A stretch of DNA of 64,000 nt from Sandaracinaceae bacterium (GTDB lineage: Bacteria > Myxococcota_A > Polyangia > Polyangiales > Sandaracinaceae): assembly GCA_019637095.1 (NCBI GenBank), contig JAHBWG010000016.1:1-64000 (forward strand), read 5' to 3'. This document shows positions 26,281 through 34,055 of the stretch, in pieces (within the stretch, counting starts at the first letter, position 1; every line of letters begins with the position of its first letter). Both the position numbers and the translations under genes were made by a program. The notes beneath the pieces were generated by a model. It saw nothing but the letters and a program-made list of their open reading frames with translations. It made no database searches and was not told the DNA's origin.

Positions 26281-26295
26281 CGGGGAGTTTCCCCG
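26281..26295. repeat. Short hairpin at Rhs/radical-SAM boundary
   Basis: CGGGGA-GTT-TCCCCG forms a 6-bp stem between the truncated Rhs start and the radical SAM gene. It may mark the island edge or act as a terminator. Confidence 0.3.
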
Positions 26296-26352
26296 ACATC
26301 GACGTGCGGAGGGACCCTGTACACCCGATCAGTCCCTTGGCAGCCTGCTCGG

Positions 26353-27399
26353 ATGGCGCCGCGGCCCACGCACAACCCGCCGAACCGGTTCCACGCGACG
26401 CGCGTGGAGCTCGACGCGCCCGAGGACGCGCGGCTCGAGGTGTACGAGGAGCGGGCGCGCTCGATCGTGACGGAGAACGACAGCCCGGACGTGGGGTTCC
26501 GTTTCAGCGTGAACCCGTACCGCGGGTGCTTCCACGGCTGCATCTATTGCTACGCGCGGCCGACGCACCAGTACCTGGACTTCGGCGCCGGGACGGACTT
26601 CGACCGCAAGATCGTGGTGAAGGTCAACGCGCCCGAGCTGCTCGAGCAGAAGCTCGCGAGCCGAGGCTGGGGCTTCGAGACGATCGCGTTCAGCGGCAAC
26701 ACGGATTGCTATCAGCCGCTCGAGGCGCGCTACGAGCTGACGCGGCGCTGCCTCGAGGCGTGCGCGCGATGGCAGAACCCGGTGACGGTGATCACGAAGG
26801 GGACGCTGATCCGGAGGGACGCGGCGCTGCTCGGGACGCTGGCCGCGGGCGCGGGCTGCCACGTGAACGTGAGCGCGGCGTTCACCGACGAGGCGCTGCG
26901 CAAGGTGTTCGATCCGTTCGCGCCGCCGATCGAGGCCCGCTTCGAGACGATGCGGCAGCTCGCTGAGGCAGGCGTGCCGGTCGGGGTGGCGGTCGCGCCG
27001 ATCTTCCCCGGCGTGAACGACGCGATGATCCCGGAGCTGCTGGAGCGGGCGCACGCGGCGGGGGCGCGCACGGCGTTCATGACGCTGGCGAGGCTGACCG
27101 GCGAGGTGGCGGCGCACTTCGCGAGCGAGGTGCAGGCGGGCCTGCCCGCGGCGCTCGCGCGCAAGGTGGAGCGAGGGCTGCGGGCCGCGCGCGGGGGCGC
27201 GCTGACCGACGTGCGCTTCGGCCGGCGCATGGGGGGCGCGGGCGCTCGGTGGAACGTGGTCGAGCAGCTGTTCGAGCTGCACGTCCGCCGGCTCGGGATG
27301 AGCGCGGGCGAGCTCCCGGCGGCGCCGGAGAGGACGAACGCGCCGCGCCGCGGCGCCGGTCAGCTGGGGCTGGACTTCGGACAGGACGTGGGAGAATGA
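26353..27399 (+). CDS. Radical SAM protein (PA0069-like)
   Basis: This 348-residue protein carries the [4Fe-4S] motif CFHGCIYC (Cys59, Cys63, Cys66) and belongs to the group related to spore photoproduct lyase: NPYRGCFHGCIYCYARPTH, IAFSGNTDCYQPLE, and VAVAPIFPGVND are its marks. The chemistry of this subfamily is unestablished. The ATG at 26353 gives the family N-terminus (NPPNRF). It sits at the edge of the Rhs island and reads away from it. Confidence 0.85.
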   Translation: MAPRPTHNPPNRFHATRVELDAPEDARLEVYEERARSIVTENDSPDVGFRFSVNPYRGCFHGCIYCYARPTHQYLDFGAGTDFDRKIVVKVNAPELLEQKLASRGWGFETIAFSGNTDCYQPLEARYELTRRCLEACARWQNPVTVITKGTLIRRDAALLGTLAAGAGCHVNVSAAFTDEALRKVFDPFAPPIEARFETMRQLAEAGVPVGVAVAPIFPGVNDAMIPELLERAHAAGARTAFMTLARLTGEVAAHFASEVQAGLPAALARKVERGLRAARGGALTDVRFGRRMGGAGARWNVVEQLFELHVRRLGMSAGELPAAPERTNAPRRGAGQLGLDFGQDVGE

Positions 27400-27483
27400 C
27401 GAGATGACGAGGATCGTCCCCCAATTTCATCAACTGATCTCAGTGACTTGAGAGAAACCTCAGGGTCGCGGGAACAAGCCGCC

Positions 27484-27494
27484 TCGACAGCTTG
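27484..27494 (-). promoter_or_regulatory. Candidate regulator-binding motif before NtrC-type gene
   Basis: CAAGCTGTCGA (minus strand) lies 2 nt before the ATG of the regulator at 27497. The identical 11-mer occurs about 66 nt upstream of the sigma-54 -24 element of gspC. It is also one arm of an imperfect dyad ACAAGC-N10-GCTTGT. It may be an autoregulatory site. Confidence 0.4.
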
Positions 27495-27496
27495 TC

Positions 27497-28912
27497 ATGG
27501 GGCGTGACATGCTGGCTTCCGAGGACACAGTGACATTTCCGCTTGCCAATGATGCTCACGAGCCGCCGTCGGGGGCCGTGACCGGGCCTGCGACGACGGT
27601 GCTCGTGGTCGACGACGAGCCGAGCAACCTCGAGTCCCTCGAGCGCATCTTCGCGAAGGAGGGCTTCCGGGTGCGCACGGCGGCGAGCGGGCGCGCGGCG
27701 CTCGACGAGTGCCGGCACCACCGGGTCGACGTGGTGCTGACGGACCTGATGATGCCGGGGATGAGCGGGATCGATCTGATCAAGGCGCTCGCGACGGTTG
27801 CGCCGGACGCCGAGGTCGTGGTGATGACGGCCTACGGGACCATCGAGACGGCCGTCGAGGCGATGCGCGAGGGCGCGTACGACTTCGTGGAGAAGCCGCT
27901 CAAGCGCATGCAGATCGTCAAGACGATCCGCAAGGCGGCGGAGCGGCACGCGCTCGTCCGAGAGAACGAGACGCTCAAGAAGGAGCTCAGCGCGCTCAAG
28001 AGCCGGCCCATCGTGGGGAGCTCGCGCGCGCTGCGACACGCGCTCGAGATCGCGCACCAGGCGGCGCCGTCGACCGCGAACGTGCTCGTGCTCGGCGAGA
28101 GCGGCACGGGCAAGGAGCTGCTCGCGCGCGCGATCCACGAGCGCAGCGGGCGCGACGGGCCGTTCGTCGGGGTGAACCTCGCGGCGCTGCCGGAGACGAT
28201 CGTCGAGTCGGAGCTGTTCGGCCACGAGAAGGGCGCGTTCACCGGCGCGTCGGCCAAGCGCGTCGGGCGGATCGCGCAGGCGGACGGCGGGACGCTCTTC
28301 CTCGACGAGATCGGGGAGCTCTCGCCCGCCGTGCAAGTGAAGTTGCTCCGCGTCCTGCAGGAGGGCGAGTACGAGCCGCTCGGCGGGCGCACGCAGACGG
28401 CGAGCTTCCGGCTGATCGCGGCGACCAACCGCGACCTCGCGCGCTCGGTCGAGGAGGGCACGTTCCGCGAGGACCTCTACTACCGCCTGAACGTCATCGC
28501 GATCACGTGCCCGCGCCTCGCCGACCGGCAGGGGGACGTGCCGCTGCTCGTCGATCACTTCCTCGAGCGCTACTGCGCCAAGAACGGCAAGCCGCGGATG
28601 AGCGTCGAGCGCGACGCGCTCGAGCACCTCGCGAGCTATCGCTGGCCGGGCAACGTGCGCGAGCTCGAGAACGTGATCGAGCGCGCGGTGGTGCTCGGCC
28701 GCGGGCCGACCCTCGGCGTCGCGGACCTGCCGCCGCAGATCACGAGCGCCGCGCCGCGCGCGGGCGACCTCACGTTCTCCCTCGGGACGCCGCTCGAGGA
28801 GATCGAGCGGCGCGTGATCAAGGCGACGCTCGATCACACGGGCGGCGACAAGCAGCTCGCGGCGCAGCTGCTCGGGATCTCCGCGCGCACGATCTACCGC
28901 AAGCTGGATTGA
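27497..28912 (+). CDS. NtrC-family sigma-54 response regulator
   Basis: This 471-residue protein has a receiver (Asp83 in VVLTDLMMPGMSG; Lys-Pro in FVEKPLK), a AAA+ domain with LGESGTGKELLARAIH (Walker A), ELFGHEKGAFTGA (the sigma-54 contact loop, intact) and GGTLFLDEIGELS (Walker B), and a C-terminal Fis-type helix-turn-helix (DKQLAAQLLGISARTIYRKLD). It should drive sigma-54 promoters when phosphorylated. No kinase gene is adjacent. The best target in view is the gspC promoter 1.6 kb downstream. Confidence 0.93.
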   Translation: MGRDMLASEDTVTFPLANDAHEPPSGAVTGPATTVLVVDDEPSNLESLERIFAKEGFRVRTAASGRAALDECRHHRVDVVLTDLMMPGMSGIDLIKALATVAPDAEVVVMTAYGTIETAVEAMREGAYDFVEKPLKRMQIVKTIRKAAERHALVRENETLKKELSALKSRPIVGSSRALRHALEIAHQAAPSTANVLVLGESGTGKELLARAIHERSGRDGPFVGVNLAALPETIVESELFGHEKGAFTGASAKRVGRIAQADGGTLFLDEIGELSPAVQVKLLRVLQEGEYEPLGGRTQTASFRLIAATNRDLARSVEEGTFREDLYYRLNVIAITCPRLADRQGDVPLLVDHFLERYCAKNGKPRMSVERDALEHLASYRWPGNVRELENVIERAVVLGRGPTLGVADLPPQITSAAPRAGDLTFSLGTPLEEIERRVIKATLDHTGGDKQLAAQLLGISARTIYRKLD

Positions 28913-28986
28913 CGTCGAGGCCGCGCTCGCGAGACGCGTCTCACGCAACCGTACTTGACACGCGGACGCGCCGCACGCGGTCGTGG

Positions 28987-28992
28987 TACGCT
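28987..28992 (+). promoter_or_regulatory. -10-like box before PD40 lipoprotein
   Basis: TACGCT lies 6 nt before the GTG at 28999. A TTGACA occurs further upstream at about 28955 but at 26-nt spacing, too far to be its -35. Confidence 0.35.
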
Positions 28993-28998
28993 GACGGC

Positions 28999-30396
28999 GT
29001 GGGTGCCCGGCGTGGGGTGTGGTCGGCGACGGCGCTGCTCTTCGCGGCGGCGTGCGCGCCCGACGAGCACCTGCTCGTCGTCGAGCTGCGCTCGGATCTC
29101 GTGCCGGGCGTCGAGATCGATCGCGTGCGCGTGCTCGTCGACGGCGCCGCGCGCGCCGAGCTCGCGCTCGGGCGCGACGACGCGCTCGCGAGCGGTGTGC
29201 GCGTCGCGGAGACCACGCTGCCGGCGGGCGCGCACGACGTGCTCGCGGTCCTCGAGCGCAACGGGAGCGCGGTGCTCGAGCGCGCGGTGCGGGTCGAGGT
29301 GGTGCGCGCGACGAGCGTCACCGTGCTCGCGACGCGCGACTGCCGCGGCGTGCGCTGCCCGGCCGACGACGCGACCGCGAGCGCGTGCCTCGGGGGCGCG
29401 TGCGTGCGGCCGGAGTGCACGCCCGAGACGCCCGAGGCGTGCCCGGCGCCCGCGTGCCGCGCGGACGCCGACTGCGCGCCCGCGGGCGCGTGCGCGGTCG
29501 GCCGGTGCGCCGGGGGCGCGTGCCTCGCGGTCGGCGAGGACGTGTGCGGCCCCGCGCTCTACTGCGATCCCGATCGCGGCTGCGCGGCGCTCCCCGACGA
29601 GTGCGCCCAGTGGGGCCCGTGGCAGGACGCGGCCCCGATCGCCGAGGTCAACGATCCTTCCGGGGACGACTGGGGGCCGTGGATGTCGCCGGATGGACTG
29701 CGGCTCTACTTCTCGTCCGAGCGGGGCGGCGGGCTCGGCGGGCAGGACCTCTACGTGGCCGCGCGCGCGAGCGCGGCGGCGCCGTTCGGCGCGCCGGCGC
29801 GGATCGAAGCGCTGAGCACCGCGCTCGAAGACAGCGACCCCTCGCTCAGCGCCGACGAGCTCGAGATCTTCTGGTACGGCGGCGCGGTGCCCTACACGCT
29901 CTTCACGGCCCGCCGCGCGGATCTCCGCGCGCCGTTCGGCGCCGCGGCGCCCCTCGCGATCGACGATCCGCGGCAGAACGACATCACGCCGGCGGTGCGG
30001 GCCGACGGGCTCGAGCTCTTCTTCTCGCGCGACGGGAACGACAGCGGCTTCGACCTCTTCCGCGCGACCCGCGCCACGCGCGCCGACGCGTTCGGCGACG
30101 TGCAGCACCTGGCCGCGCTGGCGTCGGGCGCGACGGATTGCTGCCCGGGCGCGTCGAGCGATGGATCGACGCTCTACTTCGAAGAGACCGACGGATCACG
30201 CTACGAGATCCGGGTCGCGAGCCGGCCGTCGGCGGACGCCCCGTTCGGAGCGCCGGTCCCCGTCCCCGAGCTGAGCGCCGGACGCGCGGCGGGCGATCCG
30301 CAGCCGTCCGCCGACGGCCGCACGATCGTCTTCGCCGGCCGGCTCGACGGCGGCAGCTGGGACATCTGGCGGGCGTCCCGCGCTTGCGTCCGCTGA
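28999..30396 (+). CDS. PD40/TolB-type propeller lipoprotein
   Basis: This 465-residue protein has a lipoprotein-like signal (ATALLFAAAC). An N-terminal beta domain is followed by a Cys-rich stretch (DADCAPAGACAVG) and, from about residue 215, repeats of the PD40 type: GPWMSPDGLRLYFSSERGG, SDPSLSADELEIFWYG, ITPAVRADGLELFFSRDG, GASSDGSTLYFEE, and PQPSADGRTIVFAGRL. Such propellers usually mediate protein contacts at the envelope. It lies between the NtrC-type regulator and the secretion operon, but no direct role in secretion is shown. Confidence 0.75.
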   Translation: MGARRGVWSATALLFAAACAPDEHLLVVELRSDLVPGVEIDRVRVLVDGAARAELALGRDDALASGVRVAETTLPAGAHDVLAVLERNGSAVLERAVRVEVVRATSVTVLATRDCRGVRCPADDATASACLGGACVRPECTPETPEACPAPACRADADCAPAGACAVGRCAGGACLAVGEDVCGPALYCDPDRGCAALPDECAQWGPWQDAAPIAEVNDPSGDDWGPWMSPDGLRLYFSSERGGGLGGQDLYVAARASAAAPFGAPARIEALSTALEDSDPSLSADELEIFWYGGAVPYTLFTARRADLRAPFGAAAPLAIDDPRQNDITPAVRADGLELFFSRDGNDSGFDLFRATRATRADAFGDVQHLAALASGATDCCPGASSDGSTLYFEETDGSRYEIRVASRPSADAPFGAPVPVPELSAGRAAGDPQPSADGRTIVFAGRLDGGSWDIWRASRACVR

Positions 30397-30428
30397 CAGA
30401 ATGGCGAGAGCCGTGGGGCCGGGCCCGA

Positions 30429-30461
30429 GCGCCCTGCCAAGCTGTCGAAGCCCGAGGGCGC
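30429..30461. terminator. Inverted repeat before the gsp operon
   Basis: GCGCCCT and AGGGCGC form 7-bp arms around 19 nt that include the CAAGCTGTCGA motif. It could end the upstream transcript or shape the enhancer. Confidence 0.3.
30438..30448 (+). promoter_or_regulatory. Candidate enhancer site for the gsp promoter
   Basis: CAAGCTGTCGA matches exactly the 11-mer at 27484-27494 before the NtrC-type gene. It sits about 80-90 bp upstream of the predicted transcription start, the usual distance for NtrC-type activators. Confidence 0.4.
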
Positions 30462-30503
30462 GACGCGAGGGGTTTCTGCTGGCGAGTCGGGGATCGGCGG
30501 GCT

Positions 30504-30519
30504 AGGCACGCCCGTTGCT
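30504..30519 (+). promoter_or_regulatory. Sigma-54 promoter of the type II secretion operon
   Basis: AGGCACG-N4-TTGCT matches the sigma-54 consensus TGGCACG-N4-TTGCT except for the first base. The GG (-24) and GC (-12) pairs have the correct spacing. Transcription would start near 30530, about 15 nt before the gspC TTG. An NtrC-family activator is encoded two genes upstream. Confidence 0.75.
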
Positions 30520-30544
30520 GTTCACACGCGCGGGATGATGCGTC

Positions 30545-31522
30545 TTGGCCGCTAGCAGTCGACACCTCCGAGTCGCCGCCCTCCTCGTGTTCAGCACGCT
30601 GGGGACGACGGGCGTGCTCGTCGCGCAGGGCGCGACGAAGATGGTCGTCGCGAGCGTGCTGCCGCTCGACCCGGCGCGGGTCGAGCCGCTCGGCACCGTG
30701 CGGCCGACGCCGCCGCAGGACGTCGACGCGACGCCGATCCTGCGCCGCAACATCTTCGACCACGAGACCGGCCGCCTCGACATCGACGAGCCGCCGCCCG
30801 AGGAGATGAACGGGGACGAGGAGGAGCAGCCGGAGCCGGAGCCGCTCGATCCGAACGCGCCCCCGCCGCCGTGCGACGGCAGCATGCGGCTCGTCGGCGC
30901 GTTCGTGCGGATGCGCAGCGAGGAGGACTCGTTCGCCGCGATCACCGACGCGTCCGGCGGCGTGCTGCTCTACCAGCTCGGCATGCAGGTCGACAACCGC
31001 GAGATCGTGCGCATCGAGCGCAACCGCGTGGTGCTGCGGCCGCGCGGCGCGAACCCGTGCTCGCTGAACATGTTCGCGGTCGAGGAGCCGCAGCGCGTCG
31101 CGACCATCGCGCCGGTCGTGCGCCCGGAGCCGGCCGGCGAGGACGTCTCGCCGGAGGGCATGGACGCGGGCGACCTCGAGCGGAGCATCACGAAGGTCAG
31201 CGAGAGCCAGTACACGATCGAGCGCGGGCTCGTCGATCGGCTGCTCGCGAACCAGGCCGCGCTCATGCGCACGGCGCGCGTCATCCCGCACGAGGAAGGC
31301 GGCCGCGTCGTCGGCGTGAAGCTCTACGGCATCCGGCGCAGCAGCCTGCTCGGCCGCCTCGGCATCCAGAACGGCGACATGCTGCGCACGATCAACGGCT
31401 ACGACATGACCGCGCCGGACAGCGCGCTCGAGGCCTACGCGCGGCTGCGCGCCGCGGACCGCATCACCATCAACCTCCAGCGTCGTGGGTCCGACCAGAC
31501 CATCGACTACCAGATCCGGTAG
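30545..31522 (+). CDS. gspC: Type II secretion protein GspC
   Basis: This 325-residue inner-membrane protein couples the cytoplasmic platform to the secretin. It has an N-terminal membrane helix (about residues 9-28), an acidic/Pro-rich stretch (residues 81-108), a homology-region domain (CDGSMRLVGAFVRMRSEEDSFAAI ... GVLLYQLG), and a C-terminal PDZ domain (VIPHEEGGRVVGVKLYGI ... LGIQNGDMLRTINGYDM). The start is a TTG; an ATG just upstream is in another frame and hits a stop. The cluster that follows is gap-free, so gspC heads the operon. Confidence 0.88.
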   Translation: MAASSRHLRVAALLVFSTLGTTGVLVAQGATKMVVASVLPLDPARVEPLGTVRPTPPQDVDATPILRRNIFDHETGRLDIDEPPPEEMNGDEEEQPEPEPLDPNAPPPPCDGSMRLVGAFVRMRSEEDSFAAITDASGGVLLYQLGMQVDNREIVRIERNRVVLRPRGANPCSLNMFAVEEPQRVATIAPVVRPEPAGEDVSPEGMDAGDLERSITKVSESQYTIERGLVDRLLANQAALMRTARVIPHEEGGRVVGVKLYGIRRSSLLGRLGIQNGDMLRTINGYDMTAPDSALEAYARLRAADRITINLQRRGSDQTIDYQIR

Positions 31523-31530
31523 GAGCACCC

Positions 31531-34051
31531 GTGAGGCAACGTTTCGCGATCCCGATCCTCTTGGCCAGCGCCTCCGTGATGCTGTCCGCGATCGGCCTCT
31601 CCTATGCGCAGCCGCCCGGCATGCCGGGGGGGCCGGGCACGCCGCTCGTGCCGCAGCCGCAGGGCGGCGAGGCGCCCGCGCCGGCCGGCAAGCTGCGTCC
31701 GTTCCGCACCGGGCTCGAGGGCCGTCAGGGCGGGCAGGCGCCGCCGGCCGCGCTCGTCGACTTCACGCTCGAGGACGCGGATCTGCCGGACCTCGTGCGG
31801 ATGATCAGCCGCGCGACGGGCAAGCGCTTCATCCTCCCGGGCAAGGCGCGCTCCATCAAGGCGACCGTCGCGAGCGAGCGCCCGGTGACGGCCGCGGCCG
31901 CGTACGCCGCGTTCCTGTCGATCCTCCAGCTCAACGGCATGACCGTCGTGCCGGCCGGGCAGTACCTCAAGATCGTGGAGTCCGCGGGCGCGGAGACGAA
32001 CCCGCTGCCCATCTACACGGACGGCCAGGCCACCCCGGCGGACGACCGGTACATCACGCGGATGCACCGCGTGCAGAACGTCTCGGCGGAGGACGTCGCG
32101 ACGCTGCTCGGTCGCTTCAAGTCGCGCGAGGGCAACGTCACCGCGTACGCGCCGACCAACACGATCATCATCACGGACACCGGCACGAACATCCGCCGCA
32201 TGCTGCGGATCCTCCAGGAGATCGACGTCCCGCGGACGGGCGAGCAGATCTGGGTCGAGCCGATCCACTACGCGAACGCGACGGAGCTCGCCGCGCGATT
32301 GCAAGAGATCTTCCCGAGCGCGGGCGGCGGCGGCGGAGCGCGCCCGCGAGGCGGCGCAGTCCGGGCAGCCCGCGCCGGCCGGTGGTGGCGAGGCCGAGAC
32401 GATCGGGTCGGCCTCCGGCGAGGCGCGGATCACGAACATCCTGCCCGACGAGCGCACGAACTCGCTGATCATCCTGGCGACGGAGCGCGCGTACCTGCGC
32501 ATCCTCGAGGTGATCCGCGCGCTCGACGTGCCGGTCGAGGGCGAGGGCTCCATCCACGTCCACAACCTCCAGTACGCGGACGCCGAGCAGATGGCGACCA
32601 CCCTGCAGAGCCTGATCACGGGCCGCGGCGGCGGCGCCGCGAGCAAGGCGCGGGCGGGCGCGGCCGCGGCCCCGCAAGCCGGCGGCACCGCGGGCGGCGG
32701 GGCGGCCGGGTCGTTCGAGGGGCAGATCAACGTGCAGGCCCACAAGGCCACGAACTCGCTCCTCATCACGTCCTCGCTCCACGACTACCTCTCGCTGCGA
32801 CGCGTGATCGAGCGCCTCGACGCCTCGCCCCGCCAGGTCTTCATCGAGGCGGTCATCATGGAGATGAGCGTGAACCGCTCGTCCCGGCTCGGCCTCGCGT
32901 TCCACGGCGGCGTGCCCTCCCCCGACGACGGCCTCTCGGTCTTCGGCTTCGAGGCGGGTCGCACCGCGACGCCGACGCTGAGCCCCGAGCTGCTCACCGG
33001 CCTCGCGCTCGGCATCCGCGGCCCGGAGATCCCGGAGGCCGCGCAGATCGCCGGCTTCTCGATCCCGAGCTTCGGCATCGTGCTCAACGCGATCGCGAAC
33101 TCGGGCGACGTCAACGTCCTGTCCACGCCGCACATCATCGCGATGGACAACGTGCAGGCGGAGATCACCGTCGGCGCGAACGTGCCGCTGCAGACCTCGG
33201 GCTTCGGCGGGCTCGGCGGCGGCCTGCCCGGCGTCGCGGGGCTCGCCGGCGCGGCGGGCCAGCAGGGCGCGGCCGGCCTCGCGGGCCTCGCCGGGCTCGG
33301 CGGGATGATGGGCATGGGCATGGGCATGATGGGCGTGCAGCGGCAGAACGTCGGCACGACCATCCGCATCACGCCGCACATCAACGACGCCGGCGAGATC
33401 CGCATGGAGATCGAGGAGGAGATCTCCGAGGCCGGCGAGGCGCAGGGCACGCTCGGCGTCATCCCGATCAACCAGCGGATCGCCAAGACGCAGGTCGTCG
33501 TGCGCGACCAGCAGACGATCGTGATCGGCGGCCTGATGCGCGACCGCGTGACGACGAGCGAGGACAAGATCCCGATCCTCGGCGACATCCCGCTGCTCGG
33601 CGTGCTGTTCCGACGCCGCTCGACCTCGACGCAGAAGACCAACCTCCTGTTGTTCCTCACGCCCTACGTCATCCGCTCGCCGGGCGACCTGCGCGCGATC
33701 TTCGAGCGCAAGATGCGCGAGCGGCAGGAGTTCATCGACCGCTTCTTCGTGTTCGGCGACAGCGGCTACACGCCGCCGACCGACTACTCGCGGACCCGCG
33801 GGCTCGTCTCGGAGATCCTCAACGCGATGAGCGCCTCCGAAGAGGAACACCGGCTGATGGAGGAGATGCGGACGCGGCCGCCGCCCGAGCACGTCCCACG
33901 GCCGCCGGTCGGCGCCGGCCCGGACTCGCTCTCCGGCCGCGGCACGATCATCATCGGCCCCGACGGCGAGGAGTCGTTCGGGGACGACGCGGCGTCCATC
34001 GTCGCGCCGGGCGTCGGGACCTCGGTGACCATCCAGGTGCCAGACGAGTAG
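31531..34051 (+). CDS. gspD: Type II secretion secretin GspD, frameshifted
   Basis: GspD forms the outer-membrane channel. From GTG 31531 there is a signal (LLASASVMLSAIGLSYAQ), a Gly/Pro tract, then N0-N1 domains (VDFTLEDADLPDLVRMISRATGK; NVSAEDVATLLGRF). The frame breaks in a GGC tract near 32321-32345. In the +1 frame the gene continues with TITNILPDERTNSLIILAT-like N2/N3 and the secretin domain (VNVLSTPHIIAMDNVQAEI; TIRITPHIN; IVIGGLMRD) to 34051. A Gly-rich insert with GMGMGMMG sits inside the secretin domain. The whole would be about 840 residues. Either an assembly error in the GC repeat or a real lesion; if real, secretion would fail. Confidence 0.88.
32321..32345 (+). other. Frameshift point in gspD (GGC tract)
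   Basis: Homology is in frame 1 up to QEIFPSAGGGGG and in frame 2 from about AREAAQSGQPAPAGG onward. Removing one base in the (GGC)n tract restores a single open gspD. Confidence 0.75.
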
Positions 34052-34055
34052 ACGC

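Noticed and set aside
23806-26350. Very long plus-strand open frame opposite the Rhs gene
   Set aside because: Arg/Pro/His-rich, no domain until the true radical SAM start at 26353; it is the antisense of YD repeats.
28955-28960. TTGACA as a sigma-70 -35 element before 28999
   Set aside because: Spacing to the only good -10 box is 26 nt, too long.
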